DNA of 64,000 nucleotides from the NCBI GenBank assembly GCA_039970095.1, contig JBDVMP010000067.1:20747-84746 (forward strand). The letters run 5' to 3'. Both the position numbers and the translations under genes were made by a program. The stretch is from JAMZMI01 sp039970095. Its GTDB lineage: Bacteria; Bacteroidota; Bacteroidia; Cytophagales; Cyclobacteriaceae. The notes under the pieces are model-generated. The model had not been told where the DNA came from. It saw only the letters and a program-made list of their open reading frames with translations, and made no database searches. The number at the start of each line of letters is the position of its first letter. The stretch's first letter is position 1. Positions 17,462 through 25,411 of the stretch are shown here, piece by piece.

Positions 17462-17808
17462 TTCAATTTATTTCTTAATGCGTTCAACTGTTTTGACAAC
17501 TTGTTAATAGAGTTTGTAAAGTCGGTTAATCTTGTCTCTGAAATAAACCCAAGTCTTTTAGAGATAATTAATTGAGTTTTCATCTCAAAAGCCGACCCAA
17601 GAGATATTTCAATAAATCGTTTGAAATCCTTTTCAGTACTTCGACTACACCCTTCAGCAAAATTTGATGGAATTGAAACTGAGGCTCTTCTAAGTTGAGA
17701 GGTAAGCCCGAATTTTTCCGAATCAGGAAAAGGCTCAGTTATTTCATAGACCTGAACACAAATGTCAATGCCCTCTTTCCAAACATCATATTTAGTATAG
17801 TCTCTCAT
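17458..17808 (-). CDS. Four-helix bundle protein (23S rRNA intervening-sequence protein family)
   Basis: This 116-residue protein is of the small helical S23/IVS family. It begins YTKYDVWKEGIDICVQVYEI, followed by the family signature SQLRRASVSIPSNFAEGCSR and the helical GSAFEMKTQL segment. Members occur inside 23S rRNA intervening sequences or as lone genes in Bacteroidota and have no established enzymatic role. Here it lies between cysD (33-nt gap) and cysN (4-nt overlap), splitting a normally contiguous pair. It could be a later insertion or a co-opted helper; the sequence does not decide. Confidence 0.88.
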   Translation of the reverse strand: MRDYTKYDVWKEGIDICVQVYEITEPFPDSEKFGLTSQLRRASVSIPSNFAEGCSRSTEKDFKRFIEISLGSAFEMKTQLIISKRLGFISETRLTDFTNSINKLSKQLNALRNKLK

Positions 17809-17841
17809 TGCAAATGGCCAACAGCCAATGTCAATAGCTAA

Positions 17842-18747
17842 TTAAAAATATCCCTGTTTCTTTCTATCCTCCATCGAGGTTTCTGACCTCTTATCGTCTT
17901 CCCTGTTTCCTCGTTCGGTTTGCCTAGCTGAAGCTACTTCGTCCACTATTTTTTCGAGGGTATCTGCATCTGATTCATCACCACCTGTGATAGTAATATC
18001 ACCTAGAGTTCTAAATCGAATCTTTTTAGTGACTACCTCCTCGTTTTCCTCAATCTGAATGAATTCGGAAACAGGCAACCACGTTCCGCTTCTTCTTATG
18101 ACTTTTCTTTCGTGTGCAAAATACAAAGATGGCAGTGCAATGTTTTCGGACAGGATGTATTGCCACACATCCATCTCAGTCCAGTTACTTAATGGGAAAA
18201 CCCTAAAATGTTCTCCATGCTGGCATTTTCCATTGAAAATATTCCAAAGCTCCGGCCTCTGATTTTTAGGATCCCACTGACCAAACTCGTCTCTGTGTGA
18301 GAAAAATCGCTCTTTGGCTCTGGCTTTTTCTTCATCCCGCCTGGCACCACCGATGCAAGCATCAAAACCATGTGTTTCTATGGTATCTAAAAGCGTTACT
18401 GTTTGGATCGCATTTCTACTGGCATTTTTACCTCGCTCTTCTGTCGCCGCTCCAGAGTCAATTGATTCCTGAACAGACCCCACAATTAATTTCACCCCGA
18501 GCTCATCCACATAGTTGTCCCTAAACTCCATGGTCTCGGGGAAATTATGTCCCGTATCAACGTGAACGAAAGGGAATGGAATTTTCGCAGGATGAAATGC
18601 CTTTCTTGCCAGATGCGCAACGCAAATTGAATCTTTTCCCCCGGAAAAGAGAATCGCTGGATTCTCAAATTGTGCAAAAACCTCTCTCAATATATAAATG
18701 GCCTCTGCTTCAAGTTCCTTGATGTGCGTTAAATTATATTTGCTCAT
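17842..18747 (-). CDS. cysD: Sulfate adenylyltransferase subunit CysD
   Basis: This 301-residue PP-loop ATP pyrophosphatase has the SGGKDSICVAHLARKAF motif near residue 35, HVDTGHNFPETMEFRD and the family ending (RKKQGYF). It makes APS from ATP and sulfate with CysN. It is full length. It follows cysC by 1 nt and precedes the four-helix-bundle gene, forming the core of a sulfate-activation operon within the polysaccharide locus. No PAPS or APS reductase is nearby. Confidence 0.95.
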   Translation of the reverse strand: MSKYNLTHIKELEAEAIYILREVFAQFENPAILFSGGKDSICVAHLARKAFHPAKIPFPFVHVDTGHNFPETMEFRDNYVDELGVKLIVGSVQESIDSGAATEERGKNASRNAIQTVTLLDTIETHGFDACIGGARRDEEKARAKERFFSHRDEFGQWDPKNQRPELWNIFNGKCQHGEHFRVFPLSNWTEMDVWQYILSENIALPSLYFAHERKVIRRSGTWLPVSEFIQIEENEEVVTKKIRFRTLGDITITGGDESDADTLEKIVDEVASARQTERGNREDDKRSETSMEDRKKQGYF

Positions 18748-18748
18748 T

Positions 18749-19348
18749 TCAAGATTTGATTTTTTCTGTGATTAAATCATATATTTTATTTACTCCCTCT
18801 TCCACGCTCATCTGGTGAGTGGGGATTTTAATATCCGCATTTTCCGGTTCTTCAAAGGGAGAGTCAATACCTGTAAAGTTTTTTATTTTCCCTCTTCTGG
18901 CTTTGGCGTAAAGCCCCTTCACATCTCTCTTTTCGCATTCTTCAATAGGACAGTTCACAAAAACCTCCGTGTAGTTTTCTTCTCCTATTAAAGCTTTGAC
19001 CTTTTTCCTTTCTTCCTCAAATGGAGTGATGAATGCGGTCATCACCACCAAACCAGCATCTACAAAAAGTTTAGAAACCTCAGCTATCCTTCTAATATTT
19101 TCTTTCCTACTTTGATCTGAGAAATCAAGATCATTGTTTAATCCAGAGCGAACATTGTCCCCATCTAAAATGTAGGTGCTAATCCCGTCAGCGAAAAGCC
19201 TTTCCTCAAGGGAACTTGCCAGAGTTGATTTTCCTGACCCAGACAAACCGACAAACCAAATCAACTGTGGTTTATAGCCATTTTTTGCTATTCTATCTGT
19301 TAATTTGATAGCATGGTTATGCGGAATAATATTTTTTCTGTGATCCAC
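18749..19348 (-). CDS. cysC: Adenylylsulfate kinase CysC (GTG start)
   Basis: This 199-residue APS kinase has the P-loop GLSGSGKSTLA near residues 33-43, the DGDNVRSGLN substrate motif and the FVNCPIEECEKRDVKGLYAKAR segment. It phosphorylates APS to PAPS, the donor for sulfotransferases. The frame opens with GTG at 19348 and there is no nearby in-frame ATG before the homology. It is the first gene of the cys group, 42 nt after the TviB-like gene. A free-standing APS kinase with a CysDN pair fits production of PAPS. Confidence 0.93.
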   Translation of the reverse strand: MDHRKNIIPHNHAIKLTDRIAKNGYKPQLIWFVGLSGSGKSTLASSLEERLFADGISTYILDGDNVRSGLNNDLDFSDQSRKENIRRIAEVSKLFVDAGLVVMTAFITPFEEERKKVKALIGEENYTEVFVNCPIEECEKRDVKGLYAKARRGKIKNFTGIDSPFEEPENADIKIPTHQMSVEEGVNKIYDLITEKIKS

Positions 19349-19390
19349 TTATCTTTTCATTAAAACCAAAATGGTTCCGTTCAAAAAACA

Positions 19391-20650
19391 TTAGAGCCGC
19401 GAATCTACTAAATCACGGTCTAAAATTCCTTTGACATCAAAGATTACTGGTACTTGCCGCCTGATTTCTTCCCAGTTTAGGCTTAAAAAAGATTTATGAC
19501 CAACAGCTAATATGATTGCCTGATAATCCGATATTTCAGGGTCTTGCCGCATATCTATCCCGTATTCGACTTTTACTTCCGTTGGGTTTACATTGGGGTC
19601 AAAAACATCAATTGCAAGATTGTAGCTTTTCAGTTCGTCGTAAATATCAACTACCCGGGTGTTTCTAATATCCGGGCAGTTTTCCTTGAAAGTCAGCCCC
19701 ATAATGAGGATTTTCGAAGAAGGTGTCATCTTCCCCTTCTGCGAAAGTAGCTTTACGGTCTTTTGAGCTACATATGCCCCCATGTTATCGTTGATCTTTC
19801 GACCTGCAAGAATCACCTGAGGATGATAGCCCAGTTCTTCCGACTTGTGAGTCAGGTAATAGGGATCCACTCCTATGCAATGGCCACCAACTAATCCTGG
19901 GCTAAATTTGAGAAAATTCCATTTGGTACCGGCAGCTTCAAGAACCTCTTTTGTATCGATTTTCATCCGATCGAAAATCATTGCCAGTTCATTGACAAAC
20001 GCAATGTTGATATCACGCTGTGCGTTTTCTATAACCTTAGCCGCTTCCGCCACTTTGATTGAAGAGGCCAGATGTGTTCCGGCCTGAACTATCGAGGAGT
20101 AGAAATCATCTACAAATTTAGCCGTTTCCTGGTTGCTCCCACTCGTCACTTTCAAGATTGAAGTCAACCTATGCTCTTTATCTCCTGGATTAATTCTTTC
20201 TGGTGAATACCCTACAAAAAAGTCCTCATTGAAACGAAGGCCACTTTTGGATTCCAAAATCGGTACGCAAAAATCCTCCGTACATCCCGGAAAAACTGTG
20301 GACTCATAAACCACAACATCTCCCTTTTTTAAAAAAGGCCCTATAGTCGAAGAAGCAGACTCTAGTGGTCTGAGGTTTGGTTTTTTATTCGTGTCAACTG
20401 GGGTTGGCACGGTGATAATATAAAAATTAGCACTTTGTAGGTCATCTGGATCTGATGAAAACTTTAAGTTGTTGGCCTCAAGTAATTCTTCCTGATCTAC
20501 CTCAAGGGTTTTATCCTGGCCAGATTTGAGTTCATCAATTCTGTTTTGATCGATATCGAAACCGAGTGTTGGGTACTTTTTTCCTGACTCGACTGCCAGA
20601 GGCAATCCCACATACCCAAGGCCGATAATCGCAACATGATATTCCACCAA
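19391..20650 (-). CDS. Nucleotide sugar dehydrogenase, TviB/WbpA-like
   Basis: This 419-residue UDP-sugar 6-dehydrogenase has the Rossmann motif GLGYVGLPLA near residues 10-19, the segment GYSPERINPGD and the catalytic Cys in GGHCIGVDPYYL. The GYSPERINPGDKEHRL segment is characteristic of the TviB (Vi antigen)/WbpA group, which oxidises UDP-HexNAc to the uronic acid, rather than of UDP-glucose dehydrogenases such as the Ugd encoded nearby. It would supply an N-acetylhexosaminuronic acid precursor. It lies 5 nt after the UDP-glucuronate decarboxylase gene. Confidence 0.85.
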   Translation of the reverse strand: MVEYHVAIIGLGYVGLPLAVESGKKYPTLGFDIDQNRIDELKSGQDKTLEVDQEELLEANNLKFSSDPDDLQSANFYIITVPTPVDTNKKPNLRPLESASSTIGPFLKKGDVVVYESTVFPGCTEDFCVPILESKSGLRFNEDFFVGYSPERINPGDKEHRLTSILKVTSGSNQETAKFVDDFYSSIVQAGTHLASSIKVAEAAKVIENAQRDINIAFVNELAMIFDRMKIDTKEVLEAAGTKWNFLKFSPGLVGGHCIGVDPYYLTHKSEELGYHPQVILAGRKINDNMGAYVAQKTVKLLSQKGKMTPSSKILIMGLTFKENCPDIRNTRVVDIYDELKSYNLAIDVFDPNVNPTEVKVEYGIDMRQDPEISDYQAIILAVGHKSFLSLNWEEIRRQVPVIFDVKGILDRDLVDSRL

Positions 20651-20655
20651 TAAAA

Positions 20656-21597
20656 TTATTTAAGAACTTTAGCTTTGAAATAATCTAAGGTAGGCTTCAA
20701 GCCTTCGGCACGACTGAATTTAGGTTCCCAATTCAGTACTTTCTTAGCAAGGGTAATGTCTGGCTTTCTTTGTTTCGGATCATCCTTCGGCAATGCCTGA
20801 TAAGAAATTTTCGACTTGCTATCGGTTAAACGTAAGATTTCTTCAGCAAACTCATTGATAGTAATCTCCTGAGGGTTTCCTATATTGACCGGGTGCGGGT
20901 AATCAGACAACAAAAGCCTGTAGATTCCTTCAACCAGATCATCCACGTATGTAAAAGATCTTGTTTGAGAGCCATCTCCAAATGCGGTGAGGTCCTCACC
21001 TCTGAGCGCCTGTGATATAAACGCCGGCAATACTCTACCGTCATCTAATCGCATCCGCGGACCAAAAGTGTTGAAAATACGTACGATTCGGGTTTCCAAG
21101 CCATGATAAGTATGATAGGCCATCGTGATAGCTTCCTGAAAACGCTTGGCCTCATCATAAACTCCGCGTGGGCCTACAGGGTTTACGTTACCCCAATAGT
21201 CCTCTGTCTGAGGGTGTACCAGAGGATCACCATAAACTTCAGAAGTAGAAGCAATTAGCATTCTTGCTCCCTTAGCTTTGGCCAAACCAAGACAATTAAG
21301 TGTTCCTAAAGAACCCACCTTCATGGTTTGAATCGGCATCTTCAGGTAGTCAATCGGGCTAGCTGGAGAAGCAAAATGAAGGACATACGCCAGGTCTCCG
21401 GGCACATGAACGAATTTTGAAACGTCATGATTAAAAAACTCAAAATCCTTATCTTTGAAAAGGTGCTCTATATTAGCCAGATCACCGGTAATCAAATTAT
21501 CCATTGCCACAACGTGGAACCCTTCGGCTAGAAATCTATCACATAAATGAGATCCCAAAAATCCCGCCCCACCTGTTATTAATACCTTTTTCTTCAT
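20656..21597 (-). CDS. UDP-glucuronate decarboxylase (UDP-xylose synthase)
   Basis: This 313-residue extended SDR has GGAGFLGSHLCDRF at the N-terminus, STSEVYGDPLVHPQ, the catalytic YDEAKRFQE (YxxxK) and RIFNTFGPRM with GDGSQTRSFTYVDDL. These match UXS-type UDP-glucuronate decarboxylases, which convert UDP-GlcA to UDP-xylose by way of a 4-keto intermediate. The gene overlaps ugd by 4 nt, so the enzyme making UDP-GlcA and this one are coupled. A 4-keto-pentose product is also possible in some relatives. Confidence 0.9.
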   Translation of the reverse strand: MKKKVLITGGAGFLGSHLCDRFLAEGFHVVAMDNLITGDLANIEHLFKDKDFEFFNHDVSKFVHVPGDLAYVLHFASPASPIDYLKMPIQTMKVGSLGTLNCLGLAKAKGARMLIASTSEVYGDPLVHPQTEDYWGNVNPVGPRGVYDEAKRFQEAITMAYHTYHGLETRIVRIFNTFGPRMRLDDGRVLPAFISQALRGEDLTAFGDGSQTRSFTYVDDLVEGIYRLLLSDYPHPVNIGNPQEITINEFAEEILRLTDSKSKISYQALPKDDPKQRKPDITLAKKVLNWEPKFSRAEGLKPTLDYFKAKVLK

Positions 21598-22907
21598 GAT
21601 TTTACTGTCTTACGGCCAATACTATAATATTCAAAACCCAACTCTTCCATTTGACCCAAATCGTAAAGATTTCGCCCGTCAAATATTACCTTGTTGGCAA
21701 GAGACGCTGAGAGTTTGTCAAATTCCGGAGTTCTAAACACTGGCCACTCCGTCATAACCATCAGCGCATCCGCACCTTCTAGTGCATCGTATTCGTCTTT
21801 CGCAAAATATATTTTGTCTCCAAAAACACCTTGGACGTTTTCCATGGCTTCAGGGTCATAGGCTTTAACTTTGGCTCCCATACTCAGCAACTTGGTGATG
21901 TTTTCAAGCGCAGGAGCTTCTCTGATATCGTCCGTATAGGGCTTAAATGCCAGACCCCAAATAGCGATCGTCTTACCCGATAAATCATTATCAAAATAGG
22001 CTTTTAACGGATCAATTAGTTTTTCTTTTTGGATATCATTCACCTCCATAACGGAGTTCAAAATTTTGAAATCATAATTGACTTGAGAAGCTGACTTAGC
22101 CAGGGCCTGAACATCTTTTGGAAAACAACTTCCTCCATAACCAATTCCAGCAAAGAGGAACCTTTTCCCAATCCGCGTATCAGTTCCCATACCTTTTCTC
22201 ACCATATCAACATCCGCTCCAAGTAACTCGCACATATTGGCTATTTCATTCATGAAGGTGATCTTGGTAGCCAAAAATGAATTAGCCGCATATTTCGTCA
22301 GCTCGGCTGACTTCACATCCATGAAAATGATTGGGTTACCCTGACGAACAAAAGGAGTATAAAGGTTCTCCATAACTTTCATCGCTTTCTCAGAAGCTGC
22401 GCCTATCACAACTCTATCCGGTTTCATGAAATCTTCAACAGCCACGCCTTCTCGCAAAAACTCCGGATTCGAAACCACATCGAAATCTACTTTCGCACCC
22501 TTGGAAATGGCGGCTGTAACTTTATCAGCAGTTCCAACAGGAACAGTGCTTTTATCAACTATTACTGTATAATCTTTTAATAACGGCCCCAAATCATCGG
22601 CCACCTTAAGCACATATTTCAAGTCCGCGCTTCCATCCTCGCCCGGAGGTGTCGGTAGGGCGAGAAAAATTATTTTAGCCCCTTCTATACCTTCTTTCAG
22701 GTTGGTAGTAAAATCCAAACGTCCTTGTCGTATGTTTCTTTCGAATAGCACCTCAAGACCAGGTTCGTATATAGTTACTTTACCGCTTTTCAGCTTCTGA
22801 ACTTTTGCTTCATCAATATCCACACAAGTTACGTGGTTGCCCGTTTCCGCAAAACAAGTGCCCGTAACCAGACCTACATATCCGGTACCAACTACTGCTA
22901 TTTTCAT
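21594..22907 (-). CDS. ugd: UDP-glucose 6-dehydrogenase
   Basis: This 437-residue protein has GTGYVGLVTGTCFAETG at the N-terminus, VDKSTVPVGTA, and the catalytic Cys in GYGGSCFPKDVQAL near residue 262. It oxidises UDP-glucose to UDP-glucuronate with two NAD+. UDP-glucuronate feeds the decarboxylase directly downstream and the UDP-glucuronate 4-epimerase-like enzyme at the head of the locus. It follows a strong terminator-like hairpin, so it may have its own promoter in the 73-nt gap, although I find no clear -7 box. Confidence 0.95.
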   Translation of the reverse strand: MKIAVVGTGYVGLVTGTCFAETGNHVTCVDIDEAKVQKLKSGKVTIYEPGLEVLFERNIRQGRLDFTTNLKEGIEGAKIIFLALPTPPGEDGSADLKYVLKVADDLGPLLKDYTVIVDKSTVPVGTADKVTAAISKGAKVDFDVVSNPEFLREGVAVEDFMKPDRVVIGAASEKAMKVMENLYTPFVRQGNPIIFMDVKSAELTKYAANSFLATKITFMNEIANMCELLGADVDMVRKGMGTDTRIGKRFLFAGIGYGGSCFPKDVQALAKSASQVNYDFKILNSVMEVNDIQKEKLIDPLKAYFDNDLSGKTIAIWGLAFKPYTDDIREAPALENITKLLSMGAKVKAYDPEAMENVQGVFGDKIYFAKDEYDALEGADALMVMTEWPVFRTPEFDKLSASLANKVIFDGRNLYDLGQMEELGFEYYSIGRKTVKS

Positions 22908-22949
22908 ATTTAAATAATTTTAAATTCTAATTCTGGTCTGCAAAAAAAA

Positions 22950-22978
22950 CATTTTATGAATTAAACAATCATAAAATG
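22950..22978 (-). terminator. Hairpin with T-run after rfbC
   Basis: CATTTTATGA and TCATAAAATG form a perfect 10-bp stem with a 9-base loop just after the rfbC stop. On the minus strand the stem is followed by eight T residues, the form of an intrinsic terminator, though the stem is A+T-rich. It separates the rhamnose genes from ugd and may be partial. Confidence 0.7.
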
Positions 22979-22980
22979 CT

Positions 22981-23508
22981 TCATTTATTCAGGTATGGTT
23001 GATTTAAATCTTTAGAAGAAATCAAAGGGCTTTCCTCATAATCCCAGTTAATATCTAAAACTGGATCATTGTAGCGCACTCCCTTTTCGTGCTCAGCCGA
23101 GTAAAAATTATCTACAGCATAATGGAAAATTGTATTTTCTTCCAAAGTCAAATATCCATGAGCAAATCCTCTTGGAACCAATAACAAAGTTTCAGGGTTG
23201 TCAATTTTTAGTTTGAAGTGCTCCAAATAAGTGGCAGAATCTTCCCTCAAATCCACGACCACATCTAATACGGCTCCACTAATAACACCTACAATTTTAG
23301 ATTGTGAAAAGGGGTCTACCTGATAATGCAATCCCCTCAAAACATTTTTTCCGGATTTAGCAAAATTCACTTGCTTAACTTCAAAGCTTAACCCCAGGGC
23401 TATCAAGCTGTTTTGATTAAATGATTCAAGAAAAAAGCCTCGATCATCACCGTACTTGTCTAAGTGAATGACCTTGCAATCCTGGAGTGGTGTGTCCTTT
23501 ATTTCCAT
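22981..23508 (-). CDS. rfbC: dTDP-4-dehydrorhamnose 3,5-epimerase
   Basis: This 175-residue cupin-fold RmlC has the catalytic His in VLRGLHYQ near residue 56-57, DVVVDLRED and the VPRGFAHGYLTLEE signature. It epimerises dTDP-4-keto-6-deoxyglucose on the way to dTDP-L-rhamnose. It overlaps rfbA by 10 nt. RmlD (reductase) is not in this group, so the last step must be encoded elsewhere or the sugar may differ from rhamnose. Confidence 0.95.
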   Translation of the reverse strand: MEIKDTPLQDCKVIHLDKYGDDRGFFLESFNQNSLIALGLSFEVKQVNFAKSGKNVLRGLHYQVDPFSQSKIVGVISGAVLDVVVDLREDSATYLEHFKLKIDNPETLLLVPRGFAHGYLTLEENTIFHYAVDNFYSAEHEKGVRYNDPVLDINWDYEESPLISSKDLNQPYLNK

Positions 23509-24365
23509 GTTGCAACATTCTTCAAGTACTCACCATAACCGCTTTTAACCAGCGGTTCAGCAATTTTTAGCAATTGATCAGCTCCAATATAACCCATCTT
23601 GAAGGCTATCTCTTCTATACAGCTGACCTTCAAACCCTGACGATTTTCAATGGCTCGGACAAATTCCCCCGCTTCCATAAGCGACTCAATAGTGCCCGTA
23701 TCCAGCCATGCCGTGCCACGATCTAAGGTCATAACGTTTAAATCTCCGGCTTTGAGATATTCGTTATTCACATCTGTGATTTCAAGCTCACCTCTCGGAC
23801 TTGGCTTGATGTTCTTCGCAATATCAACGACCTTGTTATCGTAATAATAAAGTCCAGGAATGGCATAATTAGATTTTGGTACTTTAGGTTTTTCTTCGAT
23901 AGAAATGGCTTTTCCCGTCTGGTCGAACTCCACCACCCCGTATCTTTCTGGATCATTTACCCTATATGCAAAAACCACAGCACCATCCGGGTCATTGCAA
24001 CTTTGAAGTTTTTTCGACAAGCCCGATGCGTAAAAAATATTATCCCCCAAAACCAGCGCAGCTTTATCACTTCCAATGAATTCCTCTCCAATGATAAACG
24101 CCTGAGCCAAGCCTTCAGGCTTTTCCTGAACAGCATAACTAAACTCACAACCGAGAGAACTTCCATCACCCAACATCTGCTCAAACAAGGGTAAATCTCT
24201 AGGAGTGGAAATAATGAGAATCTCCCTTATTCCAGACAACATGAGTATGGAAAGAGGGTAATATATCATAGGCTTATCGTAAACAGGCAATAGCTGCTTG
24301 CTCACCGATAAGGTCAATGGGTGGAGTCTCGTGCCTGAGCCTCCTGCTAGTATTATCCCTTTCAT
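23499..24365 (-). CDS. rfbA: Glucose-1-phosphate thymidylyltransferase
   Basis: This 288-residue RmlA has LAGGSGTRLHPLTLSVSKQLLPVYDKPMI-type N-terminal signatures, LGDNIFY (metal Asp) and RGTAWLDTGT. It makes dTDP-glucose from glucose-1-phosphate and dTTP. Its start overlaps the rfbB stop by 1 nt and its end overlaps rfbC by 10 nt, giving a compact rfbB-rfbA-rfbC order. Confidence 0.96.
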   Translation of the reverse strand: MKGIILAGGSGTRLHPLTLSVSKQLLPVYDKPMIYYPLSILMLSGIREILIISTPRDLPLFEQMLGDGSSLGCEFSYAVQEKPEGLAQAFIIGEEFIGSDKAALVLGDNIFYASGLSKKLQSCNDPDGAVVFAYRVNDPERYGVVEFDQTGKAISIEEKPKVPKSNYAIPGLYYYDNKVVDIAKNIKPSPRGELEITDVNNEYLKAGDLNVMTLDRGTAWLDTGTIESLMEAGEFVRAIENRQGLKVSCIEEIAFKMGYIGADQLLKIAEPLVKSGYGEYLKNVATWK

Positions 24366-25408
24366 TATTGATATTGTTCTTTGTAATAGCTCTGATAATC
24401 ACCAGAAATCACATCGTTTAACCATGCTTCATTCGCAAGATACCAATCAACCGTCTTTTCCAACCCCGCCTCAAACTGCAGTGAGGGTTCCCACCCCAAT
24501 TCGTTTTTCAATTTTGTAGCATCAATGGCATATCTCATATCATGACCCGCTCTATCTTTAACATACGTGATCAGTTTCTCCGAGGCTCCTTGTTCTCTTC
24601 CCAATTTCCGATCCATGATCTGGCAAAGTAATCTGACAAGATCAATGTTTTTCCATTCATTGAACCCTCCTATATTGTAGGTTTCTCCGTCAACTCCCTT
24701 ATGAAAAATCACATCAATAGCTCGAGCATGATCTTCCACAAATAACCAGTCTCGGATATTTTCCCCTTTGCCATAAATTGGTAATGGCTTATTGTTCTGA
24801 ATGTTATTGATGATGAGCGGAATCAACTTCTCAGGAAAGTGGTGAGAGCCGTAATTATTTGAACAATTGGAAACCACAACGGGTAAATCGTAAGTATTAT
24901 GGTATGCTCTCACAAAATGATCAGAGGCTGCTTTTGAAGCAGAATATGGGGATTTCGGATCATACGGAGTGTTTTCGAGAAAAAACCCTTCGTTCCCTAA
25001 AGAACCATAAACCTCGTCGGTAGAGACATGATAGAAACGCTTACCTGCTTTTCCTTTCCAGGCATTCCTTGCAACATTCAGCAGCGTAACGGTTCCCAAC
25101 ACATTAGTTTCCACAAAGGCCAGGGGATTGGTAATCGAGCGATCCACGTGTGACTCAGCCGCCAGGTGAATAACTCCATCAAATTCATTCTTATCAAAAA
25201 GCGAAATCAGAAAATCAGCGTCACAGATATCTCCTTTTACGAAGTGGTAGTTATTTGCTTTTTCTATGTCCCTTAGGTTCTCAAGATTGCCAGCATAGGT
25301 TAACTTATCCAAATTGTAGATTTGATAATCTGGATATTGATTCACAAATAGACGAACCACGTGCGACCCAATAAATCCTGCCCCACCCGTTATCAATATT
25401 TTTTTCAT
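24365..25408 (-). CDS. rfbB: dTDP-glucose 4,6-dehydratase
   Basis: This 347-residue RmlB has GGAGFIGSHVVRLFV at the N-terminus, HLAAESHVDRSI, STDEVYGSL with the catalytic Asp-Glu, and the YSASKAASD (YxxxK) motif. It converts dTDP-glucose to dTDP-4-keto-6-deoxyglucose. It is 3 nt after the uronate epimerase-like gene, so the two are likely co-transcribed. Confidence 0.96.
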   Translation of the reverse strand: MKKILITGGAGFIGSHVVRLFVNQYPDYQIYNLDKLTYAGNLENLRDIEKANNYHFVKGDICDADFLISLFDKNEFDGVIHLAAESHVDRSITNPLAFVETNVLGTVTLLNVARNAWKGKAGKRFYHVSTDEVYGSLGNEGFFLENTPYDPKSPYSASKAASDHFVRAYHNTYDLPVVVSNCSNNYGSHHFPEKLIPLIINNIQNNKPLPIYGKGENIRDWLFVEDHARAIDVIFHKGVDGETYNIGGFNEWKNIDLVRLLCQIMDRKLGREQGASEKLITYVKDRAGHDMRYAIDATKLKNELGWEPSLQFEAGLEKTVDWYLANEAWLNDVISGDYQSYYKEQYQ

Positions 25409-25411
25409 TGT

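Noticed and set aside
19361..19373. Hairpin AACCA-AAA-TGGTT between the TviB-like gene and cysC
   Set aside because: The 5-bp stem has no T-run in the minus-strand direction; too weak to call a terminator.
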